Source: Mesorhizobium metallidurans STM 2683
GTDB lineage: Bacteria > Pseudomonadota > Alphaproteobacteria > Rhizobiales > Rhizobiaceae
Direction of reading: 5' to 3'
Length of the DNA stretch: 62,019 nucleotides
Assembly (NCBI RefSeq): GCF_000350085.1
Contig: NZ_CAUM01000144.1
Span: forward strand, 1 to 62,019
In this document: positions 8,517 through 16,062 of the stretch, piece by piece
How positions within the stretch are numbered: the first letter of the stretch is position 1
Layout of the letters: the number at the start of each line of letters is the position of its first letter
Position numbers and translations under genes: made by a program
The notes under the pieces: model-generated
Told to the model about the DNA's origin: nothing
Database searches by the model: none
Seen by the model: the letters and a program-made list of their open reading frames with translations, nothing else

Positions 8517-9023
8517 TCACCCGGTGCGTATGCCGGATGGCGATGCTGACACAAGCGATGCGCCGACAAGAACGATCGTTCCACCAACTATGGCGACGTC
8601 AGCCAGATTGAATGCCGGCCAATGCCAGTCGGCGATATAAAAATCAAGGAAATCGGTCACTGCACCATTCTTGGCACGGTCGACGATATTTCCACTCGCT
8701 CCGCCAGAAATGAGGCCAAGAGCTGCACCTTCGGTGCGGTTCTTCGCCACTGCCGCCCAGCCGATAATGATCAAGACGATAAGGGATGTGCCGAGCGTGA
8801 GAATTCCGGGTCGGTTGCGGAAGAGGTCAGCAAACAGACCAAAACTCACGCCTTCATTGTAGCCGAGCACCAGATTGAAGAAGCTCGTGACCGGAATGAC
8901 TCGTGGCGGCTGCATCACCAGTTCCACGATGACTGTCTTGGCGAACAGGTCGGCTGACACGGCAGACAGCATGAAAAGCAGGGCAAACATCAGGTTCGCC
9001 GGTTGAATTTTGTATGAAGCCAT
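8517..9023 (-). CDS. lspA: Lipoprotein signal peptidase (signal peptidase II)
   Basis: The 168 residues with four transmembrane helices match LspA. Conserved blocks are FFNLVLGYNEGVSFGLF, GGASGNIVDR, VTDFLDF with catalytic Asp124, and FNLAD with catalytic Asp142. LspA cleaves prolipoprotein signal peptides at the lipobox Cys. Accessory lspA copies are common in metal-resistance loci (PbrC is one), and this copy sits among metal genes, so it is probably a second copy rather than the housekeeping gene. The next gene, transcribed divergently from 9219, encodes a lipoprotein. Confidence 0.9.
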   Translation of the reverse strand: MASYKIQPANLMFALLFMLSAVSADLFAKTVIVELVMQPPRVIPVTSFFNLVLGYNEGVSFGLFADLFRNRPGILTLGTSLIVLIIIGWAAVAKNRTEGAALGLISGGASGNIVDRAKNGAVTDFLDFYIADWHWPAFNLADVAIVGGTIVLVGASLVSASPSGIRTG

Positions 9024-9218
9024 AAGCGATCACCATTTCTGTCCGATGCCGTGATCCAACTCCATGGGGTCTCTAGCAGGGTGAGATGCAAGAACTCACT
9101 GTCAATTTTCCGTTAATCATGCTGACGAAGAATGACGGGCTTGCTATAGCGGCGACGAATCATGGACGGGGGTGCATTTGGCTCCGTCCGGTGAATCTGG
9201 CGGGAAAGGTGGTGCGAC

Positions 9219-10235
9219 TTGCTTTACAGATTATGCGGATTGGTTGCGCTGCTTGTGCTCTCAATCGTCATCTCGGGATGCGTTACGTCGGTTTCCAATG
9301 TTCTCGACGTCGACAGCAAGGCAACGCAACCCATTCCGGCAAAGCTTATCGCCGAGATGAGCAAGAAGGGAATGTCGCCCGCGGCACCTGTCCTTGTCCG
9401 CATATTCAAAGACGAGAGCGAATTGGAAATCTGGAAGCGCGACCGATCAGGGCGCTTCGCGCTGTTGAAAACCTACCCCATGTGTCGCTGGTCCGGGAAG
9501 CTGGGTCCAAAGACAAAAAACGGTGACCGCCAGGCGCCCGAGGGTTTCTATCACGTTACGGCGGGGATGTTGAATCCTGCCTCGCAATATTACCTCTCCT
9601 TCAATCTCGGCTATCCGAACCGCCTGGAGAGTGCACTTGGTTACAGCGGTGAAGCGCTGATGGTGCACGGCGCATGCTCTTCGTCCGGATGTTTCGCCAT
9701 GACCGACGAGGGTGTCGCCGAAATCTATGCCATCGCAAGGGAAGCGCTTAAAGGTGGCCAGGCGTCATTCCAGGTGGAGGCCTTTCCGTTCCGGATGACG
9801 CCTCAAAACATGGCAAAAAACCGGAACGATCCAAATTTCAACTTCTGGCTCAATCTCAAGCAGGGATACGATTTCTTCGAGGTCACTCGTCAACAGCCGA
9901 GTGTGTCCTACTGCGAGAGGCGCTATGTTTTCAATTCCCGGTTTGAAGGCGGGGAACCTGCCGACCCGCTCGCGGCTTGCCCACCCTCGACAAGTTCAAT
10001 GCTTCCGGCCGTGGCATCCCGCGACGAAGCCGATCTGCTCGCCATGAACAAACTCGTGTCGGCCGGAGCTGGAGCATCGGTCCACGCCTACTCCGACGGC
10101 GGCATGCACCCGTCGTTCCGGAAATTGCTTGATCGCCGCGGACCGAAAAAACTGGCGGAAATGACGTCGACAAACTCTGTCCCGGTCAGCAGGCCGGACG
10201 CCGCGTTGGCCGATCCTCATATTGAGGACGAATAG
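9219..10235 (+). CDS. YafK-type L,D-transpeptidase-family lipoprotein
   Basis: The 338-residue protein begins with a lipoprotein signal (hydrophobic core to VISGC, lipidated Cys21). It then has a YkuD-fold domain of the YafK/DpaA subgroup with His150 and Cys158 in VHGACSSSGC. The C-terminal third is low-complexity and unassigned. The start is a TTG at 9219 behind GGGAAAGGTGG; no in-frame ATG gives the lipobox. YafK proteins hydrolyse or remodel the bond between peptidoglycan and outer-membrane lipoproteins. It is divergent from lspA, whose product would process it. Confidence 0.82.
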   Translation: MLYRLCGLVALLVLSIVISGCVTSVSNVLDVDSKATQPIPAKLIAEMSKKGMSPAAPVLVRIFKDESELEIWKRDRSGRFALLKTYPMCRWSGKLGPKTKNGDRQAPEGFYHVTAGMLNPASQYYLSFNLGYPNRLESALGYSGEALMVHGACSSSGCFAMTDEGVAEIYAIAREALKGGQASFQVEAFPFRMTPQNMAKNRNDPNFNFWLNLKQGYDFFEVTRQQPSVSYCERRYVFNSRFEGGEPADPLAACPPSTSSMLPAVASRDEADLLAMNKLVSAGAGASVHAYSDGGMHPSFRKLLDRRGPKKLAEMTSTNSVPVSRPDAALADPHIEDE

Positions 10236-10329
10236 CTGCCCGGTCGTGAGATCGATTCTGGATACCGCGCGACATTCCATGCCATCCGATTTTGCTGCAG
10301 CGTCGGCCCTTGCGACAAGCCGCCGCCCT

Positions 10330-10707
10330 ATGTTTCAGCCCGTCTATATGCTTTGCTCGCTGACGATGGCGCGACAGATTCTTATAGTCTTGCTCGGAGT
10401 GATGCTACTTGTTCACGCAGCAAGCTTTTCGATGGCTGCCGCGCAAGCCCCCGCCAACTCGCTTGTTGCTTCCATTGAGTTGCGATCTGACGGTAGTCAG
10501 GTCAACGCTCCACTGGCCGACAGAGACCATAGAGTGGCCCCGGGCGGGGGTTCTTCGCAGCACCTTTCACCGTACCATGACCATTGCAATTGGGTGGGCG
10601 ACACCACTGCTCGACAGGTTTGTCGAATTGGTAACGTGCAGGCCTTGCGCGCGTCTGCGGCCGTAGCTTCGACCCCTGCATCCGTCTCGGTGCCGCCGCC
10701 TCGATAG
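10330..10707 (+). CDS. Hypothetical small exported protein
   Basis: The frame contains a signal-peptide-like segment (RQILIVLLGVMLLVHAASF, then SMAAAQA) and a short mature part with clustered His/Cys (HLSPYHDHCNW, Cys again in RQVCRIG). Starts at 10330, 10348 or 10366 are possible; the last gives the neatest signal peptide. No family is recognised. The His/Cys cluster could bind metal, which would fit the neighbourhood. Confidence 0.35.
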   Translation: MFQPVYMLCSLTMARQILIVLLGVMLLVHAASFSMAAAQAPANSLVASIELRSDGSQVNAPLADRDHRVAPGGGSSQHLSPYHDHCNWVGDTTARQVCRIGNVQALRASAAVASTPASVSVPPPR

Positions 10708-10958
10708 GCAATCCCGCAGACAGCCGACTCGCCTGCTATCGCAAGATTGGCGCAGGCAGCCGTATTGCTGGCGTTCCGGGGCTGACAAGATGCTGCTGGC
10801 GTCAAGGTCAGAAAATCTGCTCCAGCGGCGCCTGCTCATCCGAGCGGATCCGTATCCAACGCATTTTCCAGGTCACATGCCGATCGGTGCTCGGGAGCGA
10901 ACGACATGCCGTATCGGAATCTTCGGAGAAACAATCCTTGCAAGCAATGGAGTACCTT

Positions 10959-11591
10959 ATGAAACGCCGCGAATTCCTTGCCGGTGCCTCGGCACTCGTT
11001 CTCTTTCAGAGTCCCGGGCCGGTATCCGCGCAGACGACAGTTCCGAATCTACTCGTGCCAGGTCCGCTTCCCGAGAAGTCTTTCGGTAATCTCGATGCCC
11101 CCGTTACTATCATCGAATATGCTTCGCTAACCTGTCCTCATTGCCGGGCCTTTCACGTAGACACATGGCCAGCGATCAAGGAAAAATATGTCGACACCGG
11201 TAAGGTGCGCTTCATCATGCGCGAGTTTCCGTTCGATCCGCGCGCTTCAGCCGGCTTCATGCTGGCGCGTTGCGCGGGTGATGACAAATGGTACGCGACT
11301 ATCGATGTTCTTTACCGCTCACAGGATCGCTGGGCTCGTGTTAGCGATCCCGCCACGGCCTTGAAGTCAGTAATGGGAATGACGGGCATGACCGGCGAAG
11401 CGGTCGAGGCATGTCTCAAGGACCAGTCTCTCCTAGAAAAGATCACCGCTATCGCGGAGGCCGGAAAGGGTTTCGGCGTCGATTCCACTCCAAGCTTCTT
11501 CATCAACGGCAAGATGCGGAAGGGAGCACTGACCTTGGAGAAATTCAGCGAGATCATCGACCCGCTTGTCGCTGCGGCAAAGAAACAATGA
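10959..11591 (+). CDS. DsbA-family thiol:disulfide oxidoreductase (exported)
   Basis: The 210 residues have a Tat-like signal (MKRREFLAGA) and a DsbA/BdbD thioredoxin-type domain: active-site Cys59-Pro-His-Cys62 and the cis-proline loop STPSFFING. GGAG lies six bases before the ATG at 10959. It likely introduces disulfides in periplasmic proteins. A CcdA electron-transfer protein is encoded 4 kb away, and several Cys-dependent exported enzymes (BTLCP, L,D-transpeptidases) are neighbours. Confidence 0.85.
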   Translation: MKRREFLAGASALVLFQSPGPVSAQTTVPNLLVPGPLPEKSFGNLDAPVTIIEYASLTCPHCRAFHVDTWPAIKEKYVDTGKVRFIMREFPFDPRASAGFMLARCAGDDKWYATIDVLYRSQDRWARVSDPATALKSVMGMTGMTGEAVEACLKDQSLLEKITAIAEAGKGFGVDSTPSFFINGKMRKGALTLEKFSEIIDPLVAAAKKQ

Positions 11592-11768
11592 CGCTGCGCG
11601 GATAGGAGACCAGAAAAATGACCCTGGGGAAAATCCATCTGAAGGCCCGTGCGCCATTTCGGTTGGCTGTGTGAAGCCCGTGGCAAACCAGCCCGCTGCG
11701 AGAGCCGGCCGGCGACGGAGATTTCTGCATGTCCCGATTGAGCAGTCCATCCTCTTCTCAGGTGCAAC

Positions 11769-12332
11769 ATGATCACACGTCGTTCATTAATGCTCGGAAT
11801 CGTCGGCGCATTTGCTGCGCCTGGCGTCGCTTTGGCCCGCAAGGCCAGGAAACCGTTCGTCCTCGATCCGAAGTACCAGCCCCAGCTTGTCGACTTCGCC
11901 CCCGGCTACGCTCCGGGTACGGTTGTCGTCGATCCAAGGAACAGGTTTCTTTACCTGGTGGAAAGCTTGGGCGTCGCGCGGCGATACGGGGTTGGTGTCG
12001 GTCGGGCTGGCCTTGCCTGGTCGGGAACGGCAACGGTCGGCCGCAAGGCGAAATGGCCCCGCTGGAAGCCTACCGCAAACATGATACGGCGCGATCCTGG
12101 AAAATACGCCAAGTACGTTGGCGGCATGCCCGGCGGCAGGGGCAACCCGCTGGGGTCGCGCGCGCTCTACCTCTACCGGGACGGCATGGACACCTATTAC
12201 CGCATCCATGGCACCACCGAACCGTGGACAATCGGGCGCGCCATCTCGAATGGCTGTATTCGGATGCTGAACGACCATGTTGCGGATCTCTACGAAAGGG
12301 TGCCGGTTGGCGCCACGGTCGTGGTCCTTTGA
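11769..12332 (+). CDS. L,D-transpeptidase (ErfK/YbiS/YcfS family)
   Basis: The 187 residues start with a signal peptide (MITRRSLMLGIVGAFAAPG). The YkuD catalytic signature is complete: His147 in RIHGTTEP and Cys163 in SNGCIRM. The length is that of the short single-domain periplasmic L,D-transpeptidases, which form 3-3 crosslinks or attach proteins to peptidoglycan. Rhizobiales carry many of these. The stretch 11592-11768 before it holds no recognisable gene. Confidence 0.88.
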   Translation: MITRRSLMLGIVGAFAAPGVALARKARKPFVLDPKYQPQLVDFAPGYAPGTVVVDPRNRFLYLVESLGVARRYGVGVGRAGLAWSGTATVGRKAKWPRWKPTANMIRRDPGKYAKYVGGMPGGRGNPLGSRALYLYRDGMDTYYRIHGTTEPWTIGRAISNGCIRMLNDHVADLYERVPVGATVVVL

Positions 12333-12673
12333 GAAGTATGGCGTTAGCCTCGCGCCAAAACGACGCCAGGGCAGACCAAACTCCGGGCGCCATGCCATTG
12401 TGCCTTATGCGTCGAGCGGCTTTCCACGTCCGTCCTCTATGGCAGTCGCTCGGCCAGGGATCCTGCGTCGGCAAGGCCTCGAACGGGCCGGCGGGCCGGC
12501 GACAGACAGTTGGACGACACCACGAATGAAACGACGCAGCGAACTTTCCCTCATCCCGCGATCAAAGATCCATCGCCATCAATCGAATCCGGTTAAGCCA
12601 TGCTTGCTCTCTCATCCGTACAAAGACTGCGAAAGGGCGTTCTTGCTGCCGCGGCAGTTCCGCTAGCCTCTTC

Positions 12674-13210
12674 TTGCCCTTTACGCATTCGGCCGCTGAG
12701 ACGGGCAGCGTGCCTCACATCGGTATTGAGCTTCTTGGCTGGGCCGCCATCGTGGCTTGCATTGCAGGGCGCTCCTGGTGCTCGCTATACATCGGTGGGC
12801 GCAAGAGCGAGGTCCTGGTTCGCCATGGCCCCTATTCCGTTGTTCGTAATCCGCTCTACGTATTCTCAATCCTCGGCTCGACCGGCGCCGGGTTAGCAAG
12901 CGGTAGCTTCGTCCTGGGCTCAGGGATTGGACTGTTCGTCTTCATTACCTTCGCCGCTGTGGTCCGGCGTGAAGAGAATTTTCTTCTGGGAAAACTGGGG
13001 GACGATTACCAGCGATATCTATCGCAGGTTCCCCGCTGGATCCCGCGCCGATCGCTTTGGCGCGACGTCAGCAAAGTCACGGTGTCGCCCGTTGTTGTCG
13101 TCACAACGTTTTTCGATGCCATGTGGTTCGCTCTTTCCGTTCCGTTCTTCGAAGCGCTCGAGAGACTGCAGAATCTGGGAATGGTGCCGATCCTGGCATT
13201 CCTTCCTTAG
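12674..13210 (+). CDS. Isoprenylcysteine carboxyl methyltransferase-like membrane protein, possibly frameshifted at its 5' end
   Basis: The product has an ICMT/PEMT-type core: VRHGPYSVVRNPLYV (SAM-binding signature) and EENFLLGKLGDDYQRY, with about four transmembrane helices. The natural N-terminus seems to lie in another frame from the ATG at 12600 (MLALSSVQRLRKGVLAAAAV); joining it to SLFLPFTHS would need a single-base shift near 12665. The gene may therefore be inactive, or translation may start at 12674 and lose the first helix. Substrates of bacterial homologues are mostly unknown. Confidence 0.7.
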   Translation: MPFTHSAAETGSVPHIGIELLGWAAIVACIAGRSWCSLYIGGRKSEVLVRHGPYSVVRNPLYVFSILGSTGAGLASGSFVLGSGIGLFVFITFAAVVRREENFLLGKLGDDYQRYLSQVPRWIPRRSLWRDVSKVTVSPVVVVTTFFDAMWFALSVPFFEALERLQNLGMVPILAFLP

Positions 13211-13550
13211 GAGAGTGTCCGACGATCGATCGATCAGATCCACGTCCACGACGACTAGCAGGATGAGTTGTCCGATGGCACTTCAAGCAAAAGCAGCGGC
13301 AGGAAACCAATGAGAACATGGCCGAAACCCGTGGCCGATCCGGATTTTCACGCGCCTTCTGCACGCGTTCCACCAAGGTCTTAAGCAAGAGCCCGCGTCA
13401 CCGCGAATGGGCCGTCACTCTTGTCAAGCCACCGACACAGCGGTGCCAGAAGTGGATCACCTTCCAGTGTTTGCAGACCTTTACGACCGATACTTCCCGT
13501 TAATGAAGAGCTTGTAACTGTCCCGCATTCGTTGGACGCTGGGAGCCGCT
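13211..13550. other. Intergenic stretch without a recognisable gene
   Basis: About 340 bases. Short frames on both strands carry no family signature I can identify. A GATCGATCGATC run lies near 13223. Confidence 0.35.
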
Positions 13551-14513
13551 TTGAGTTTCAAATCGCTAAGCGTTGCCTTCGCCATGTTGTTCGCCCTTGG
13601 CGCCGGCGCCAGTTTCTTCGGCGGCCGTCAATTCTGGACGGCCGACCTGATCAATTTCTTTCGTCCGCATTTGCTTGTGCTCGGTTTGCTCTTGGCCGTG
13701 CTGTGTCTGAGCTTTCGCAGCAGAATAGCTGTGCTCGCCGCCGCGTTGTGCGCACTCACCGCCGTGGTTCCGATGCTGGTTTTGCCGCAATCGGCGCGAC
13801 CGGCACCCGGCTTCCCCCTCCGGATCATGTCGGCGAATCTCCTGATCGACATCCAGAACCCCGACACGTCGCGTCTCGAGGCCTATATCGCCCAGCAGCG
13901 GCCGGACCTGATTGTGACCGAGGAGACCCTACCGGTTTGGCAGAACGCGCTGCTGAAATCGACTGGGCTTCCCTTCGACAGCAACCGCGACCTCAATCTG
14001 CGGGATGACATGAAGCTTCTGAGCCGGTTTCCAATCCTCTCGGAAAAGGTTGTCGCCGACAAAATCCGCTACCCAGACCTTGTACGCCATCCCGTCAGAT
14101 TTGAAATCGCCACGCCAGCAGGAACGGTGATCGTATACGCGGTTCATCCGGATACACCCCGCCGTCCCTGGCAATGGCGGCAGCGCAACGCCTATCTCGC
14201 CCTGCTGGCGGAGGTCATTCGCAAGGAGCCGCCGCAAGCAAATATCGTTGTTGTTGGCGATTGGAACGCGCCGAACTGGTCGCCGTTCTTCCGCGACTTC
14301 TTTTCTGCGACGGGATTGCTATCAACTGAATCCGGCAGGTGGCCCTCCCCAACAAGGTTTAGCACTCGATACGGTTCGTTCGTTCCGCTGGGCACGCCCA
14401 TTGATCATTTTGCCGTCTCGGCTGGGATCGGGCTTACGACCTACGCCACCGGCCCGAAGTTTGGTTCAAATCATGTTCCAATCTTCGCGGAGTTGACGCT
14501 GCCCATTCGATAA
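13551..14513 (+). CDS. Endonuclease/exonuclease/phosphatase-family membrane protein
   Basis: The 320 residues begin with three transmembrane helices (about residues 5-22, 40-55 and 60-78), followed by an EEP-fold domain on the far side of the membrane. EEP motifs are visible: MSANLL, IVVVGDWNAPNWS with the catalytic Asp/Asn, TPIDHF and GSNHVPIFAEL. The start is a TTG at 13551 with GGGAG five bases upstream. Family members hydrolyse phosphodiesters or phospholipids; the substrate here is unknown. Confidence 0.82.
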   Translation: MSFKSLSVAFAMLFALGAGASFFGGRQFWTADLINFFRPHLLVLGLLLAVLCLSFRSRIAVLAAALCALTAVVPMLVLPQSARPAPGFPLRIMSANLLIDIQNPDTSRLEAYIAQQRPDLIVTEETLPVWQNALLKSTGLPFDSNRDLNLRDDMKLLSRFPILSEKVVADKIRYPDLVRHPVRFEIATPAGTVIVYAVHPDTPRRPWQWRQRNAYLALLAEVIRKEPPQANIVVVGDWNAPNWSPFFRDFFSATGLLSTESGRWPSPTRFSTRYGSFVPLGTPIDHFAVSAGIGLTTYATGPKFGSNHVPIFAELTLPIR

Positions 14514-14873
14514 CGGATTGCGCGATCGACGGCAGATCCCATAAAGGCCACGTTGCCAAAGGCCGAGCTGGGAATATCAGGGTCGGCAGTCTGATGCTTG
14601 GCCCGCCGCTCCCAAAGCTTCAAACCTGCCGCGTGTATTCAGAGCGGTCCACAGCCCGACGACCAGTTCGGGCTGAACCGTAGGGGTAGAGGCTGTCCAC
14701 ATGCGGCCTGCGATGATGGCGCTTAGTGTTGCGCCGTCCCAGCGCCCTCGTCCCGTTCCGACTGTCGTCGGTGGAGCGGCATCTGGAAAAGTTCTCGATC
14801 TTTGCTCTTGGCGCGGAGGTCGGCTACGGTTCCTCTGCGCCGCCGCTCCCTCCGGTGACGCGCGAATTTTCTC

Positions 14874-15177
14874 GACGCCGATAATCGTCGTGAGACCAAG
14901 CGGTCCCTGCATGCGTTCCTCGATGCTCTTGAGCAAGAGCATCACGATCACACCGATCGTGCCCCCGATCGCGACCGGTACCACAGAACCTGCATGCTTG
15001 AGGTCAGGCAAGATTTCGCCCGCTGCCGCGGCAAAGACCACGCCTGCCGCGAAAATGCTGGATTGCGCTGACGACGATCGGCCCCGGACGGCGATAGGCT
15101 GCGATCGCCGCGCCTATGATCGCGGCGCTTACAGGAATGAGCGTATAGATCAGGGTCGTCATTCCCAGCGATTGCAT
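14874..15177 (-). pseudogene. N-terminal half of a ZIP-family transporter, frameshifted
   Basis: The ATG at 15177 opens MQSLGMTTLIYTLIPVSAAI, the first helix of a ZIP protein. At the run of four A residues on the plus strand near 15055 the frame shifts by one; the other frame continues FAAGVVFAAAAGEILPDL and ends in TTIIGV, where homology stops. The metal-binding helices IV-V and the rest of the protein are missing. It differs in subtype from the C-terminal ZIP relic at 1396. Both ZIP genes are dead, so importer function has been lost twice. Sequence between 14514 and 14873 holds nothing I recognise. Confidence 0.65.
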
Positions 15178-15260
15178 GGCTGGCTGTTTCCCGATTGGAT
15201 TTTCAGCAACGACTCAGACCTTGGGCCTTCGCAACCTCTGTCGAAGTAGCGATACGCCGG

Positions 15261-15992
15261 TCAACCGATTGAGCCAAGGCCGGGAAACCGCTCGAGCAAC
15301 CAATACGCGATCAGTTGGAGCTGGCCGGTCATCATCAGAAGGCCCATCACGATCATCACGCCGCCGGCTGCGACGTTGAGGACATGCCCGGCATACCGAA
15401 GTCGCTTCAGCGCCGCCGCCATGTTGGCGAACAACAGCGCTGCGAGCAGAAATGGCACGCCCAGACCCAGACCATAAGCAGCGAGGAGGACGGCGCCACT
15501 GCCCGCCGAGAGCGCCGAGACGGTCAGGATGGAACCGAGAACGGGGCCTATGCAGGGCGTCCAGCCAAATGCGAAGGCAAGACCGAGCATATAGGCGCTG
15601 CGCGGCCCCGAGACCGAATTCGGGCCCAGCGATCGAAATTCCTGCATGAGGACCGGAATTCTGATCAGGCCGGTCATCAACAATCCAAACATGATGACCA
15701 ATGCCCCGCCGACCAGATTCGCTTCGGCGCTGTAGCGGATAAACAAACCGCCCAGTGCCTGCGCGCCAAGTCCGAGAAACACGAAGACAGTCGTAAATCC
15801 CGCCACGAACCACAGCGCCGGCCATGTCACGCGAAGGCGGTCGATCATGCGGGTGGATGACGGATCGACCCCATTCGATACGAACGAGAGATATCCGGGG
15901 ACAAGAGGAAGGACGCATGGCGAAACGAACGAAATCGCACCGGCCAGTGCGGCGGTTGCCAACCCTATAGCCGAGACCTCGATCGCTACCAC
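15261..15992 (-). CDS. ccdA: CcdA/DsbD-type transmembrane electron-transfer protein
   Basis: The 243 residues with six to seven helices match CcdA. The two redox cysteines lie in FVSPCVLPLVPGYL and FGWTPCIGPVLG. CcdA passes electrons from cytoplasmic thioredoxin to periplasmic thiol proteins and supports cytochrome c maturation or metal-chaperone reduction. It is encoded just downstream of the P-type ATPase on the same strand (about 70 bases), so cotranscription from the metal-responsive promoter is possible. Confidence 0.88.
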   Translation of the reverse strand: MVAIEVSAIGLATAALAGAISFVSPCVLPLVPGYLSFVSNGVDPSSTRMIDRLRVTWPALWFVAGFTTVFVFLGLGAQALGGLFIRYSAEANLVGGALVIMFGLLMTGLIRIPVLMQEFRSLGPNSVSGPRSAYMLGLAFAFGWTPCIGPVLGSILTVSALSAGSGAVLLAAYGLGLGVPFLLAALLFANMAAALKRLRYAGHVLNVAAGGVMIVMGLLMMTGQLQLIAYWLLERFPGLGSIG

Positions 15993-16062
15993 TTCTCAGC
16001 TCCGCCCGAAGTCGCGGTTGCTTGCCGCGCGGGCTCCCAATGCGCCGGGGTCTCCGATGCGA

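Noticed and set aside
9066..9080. Additional CTCTAG MerR dyad at CTCTAGCAGGG
   Set aside because: Only one half-site is present and there is no suitably spaced -35/-10 pair.
1396..15177. The ZIP C-terminal half (1396) and ZIP N-terminal half (14874) as one gene split by a 13-kb insertion
   Set aside because: The two halves belong to different ZIP subtypes: the N-terminal piece ends in TTIIGV, the site before a distinct helix IV, and the C-terminal piece has the HNITEGIGIA type. They are read as two separate relics.
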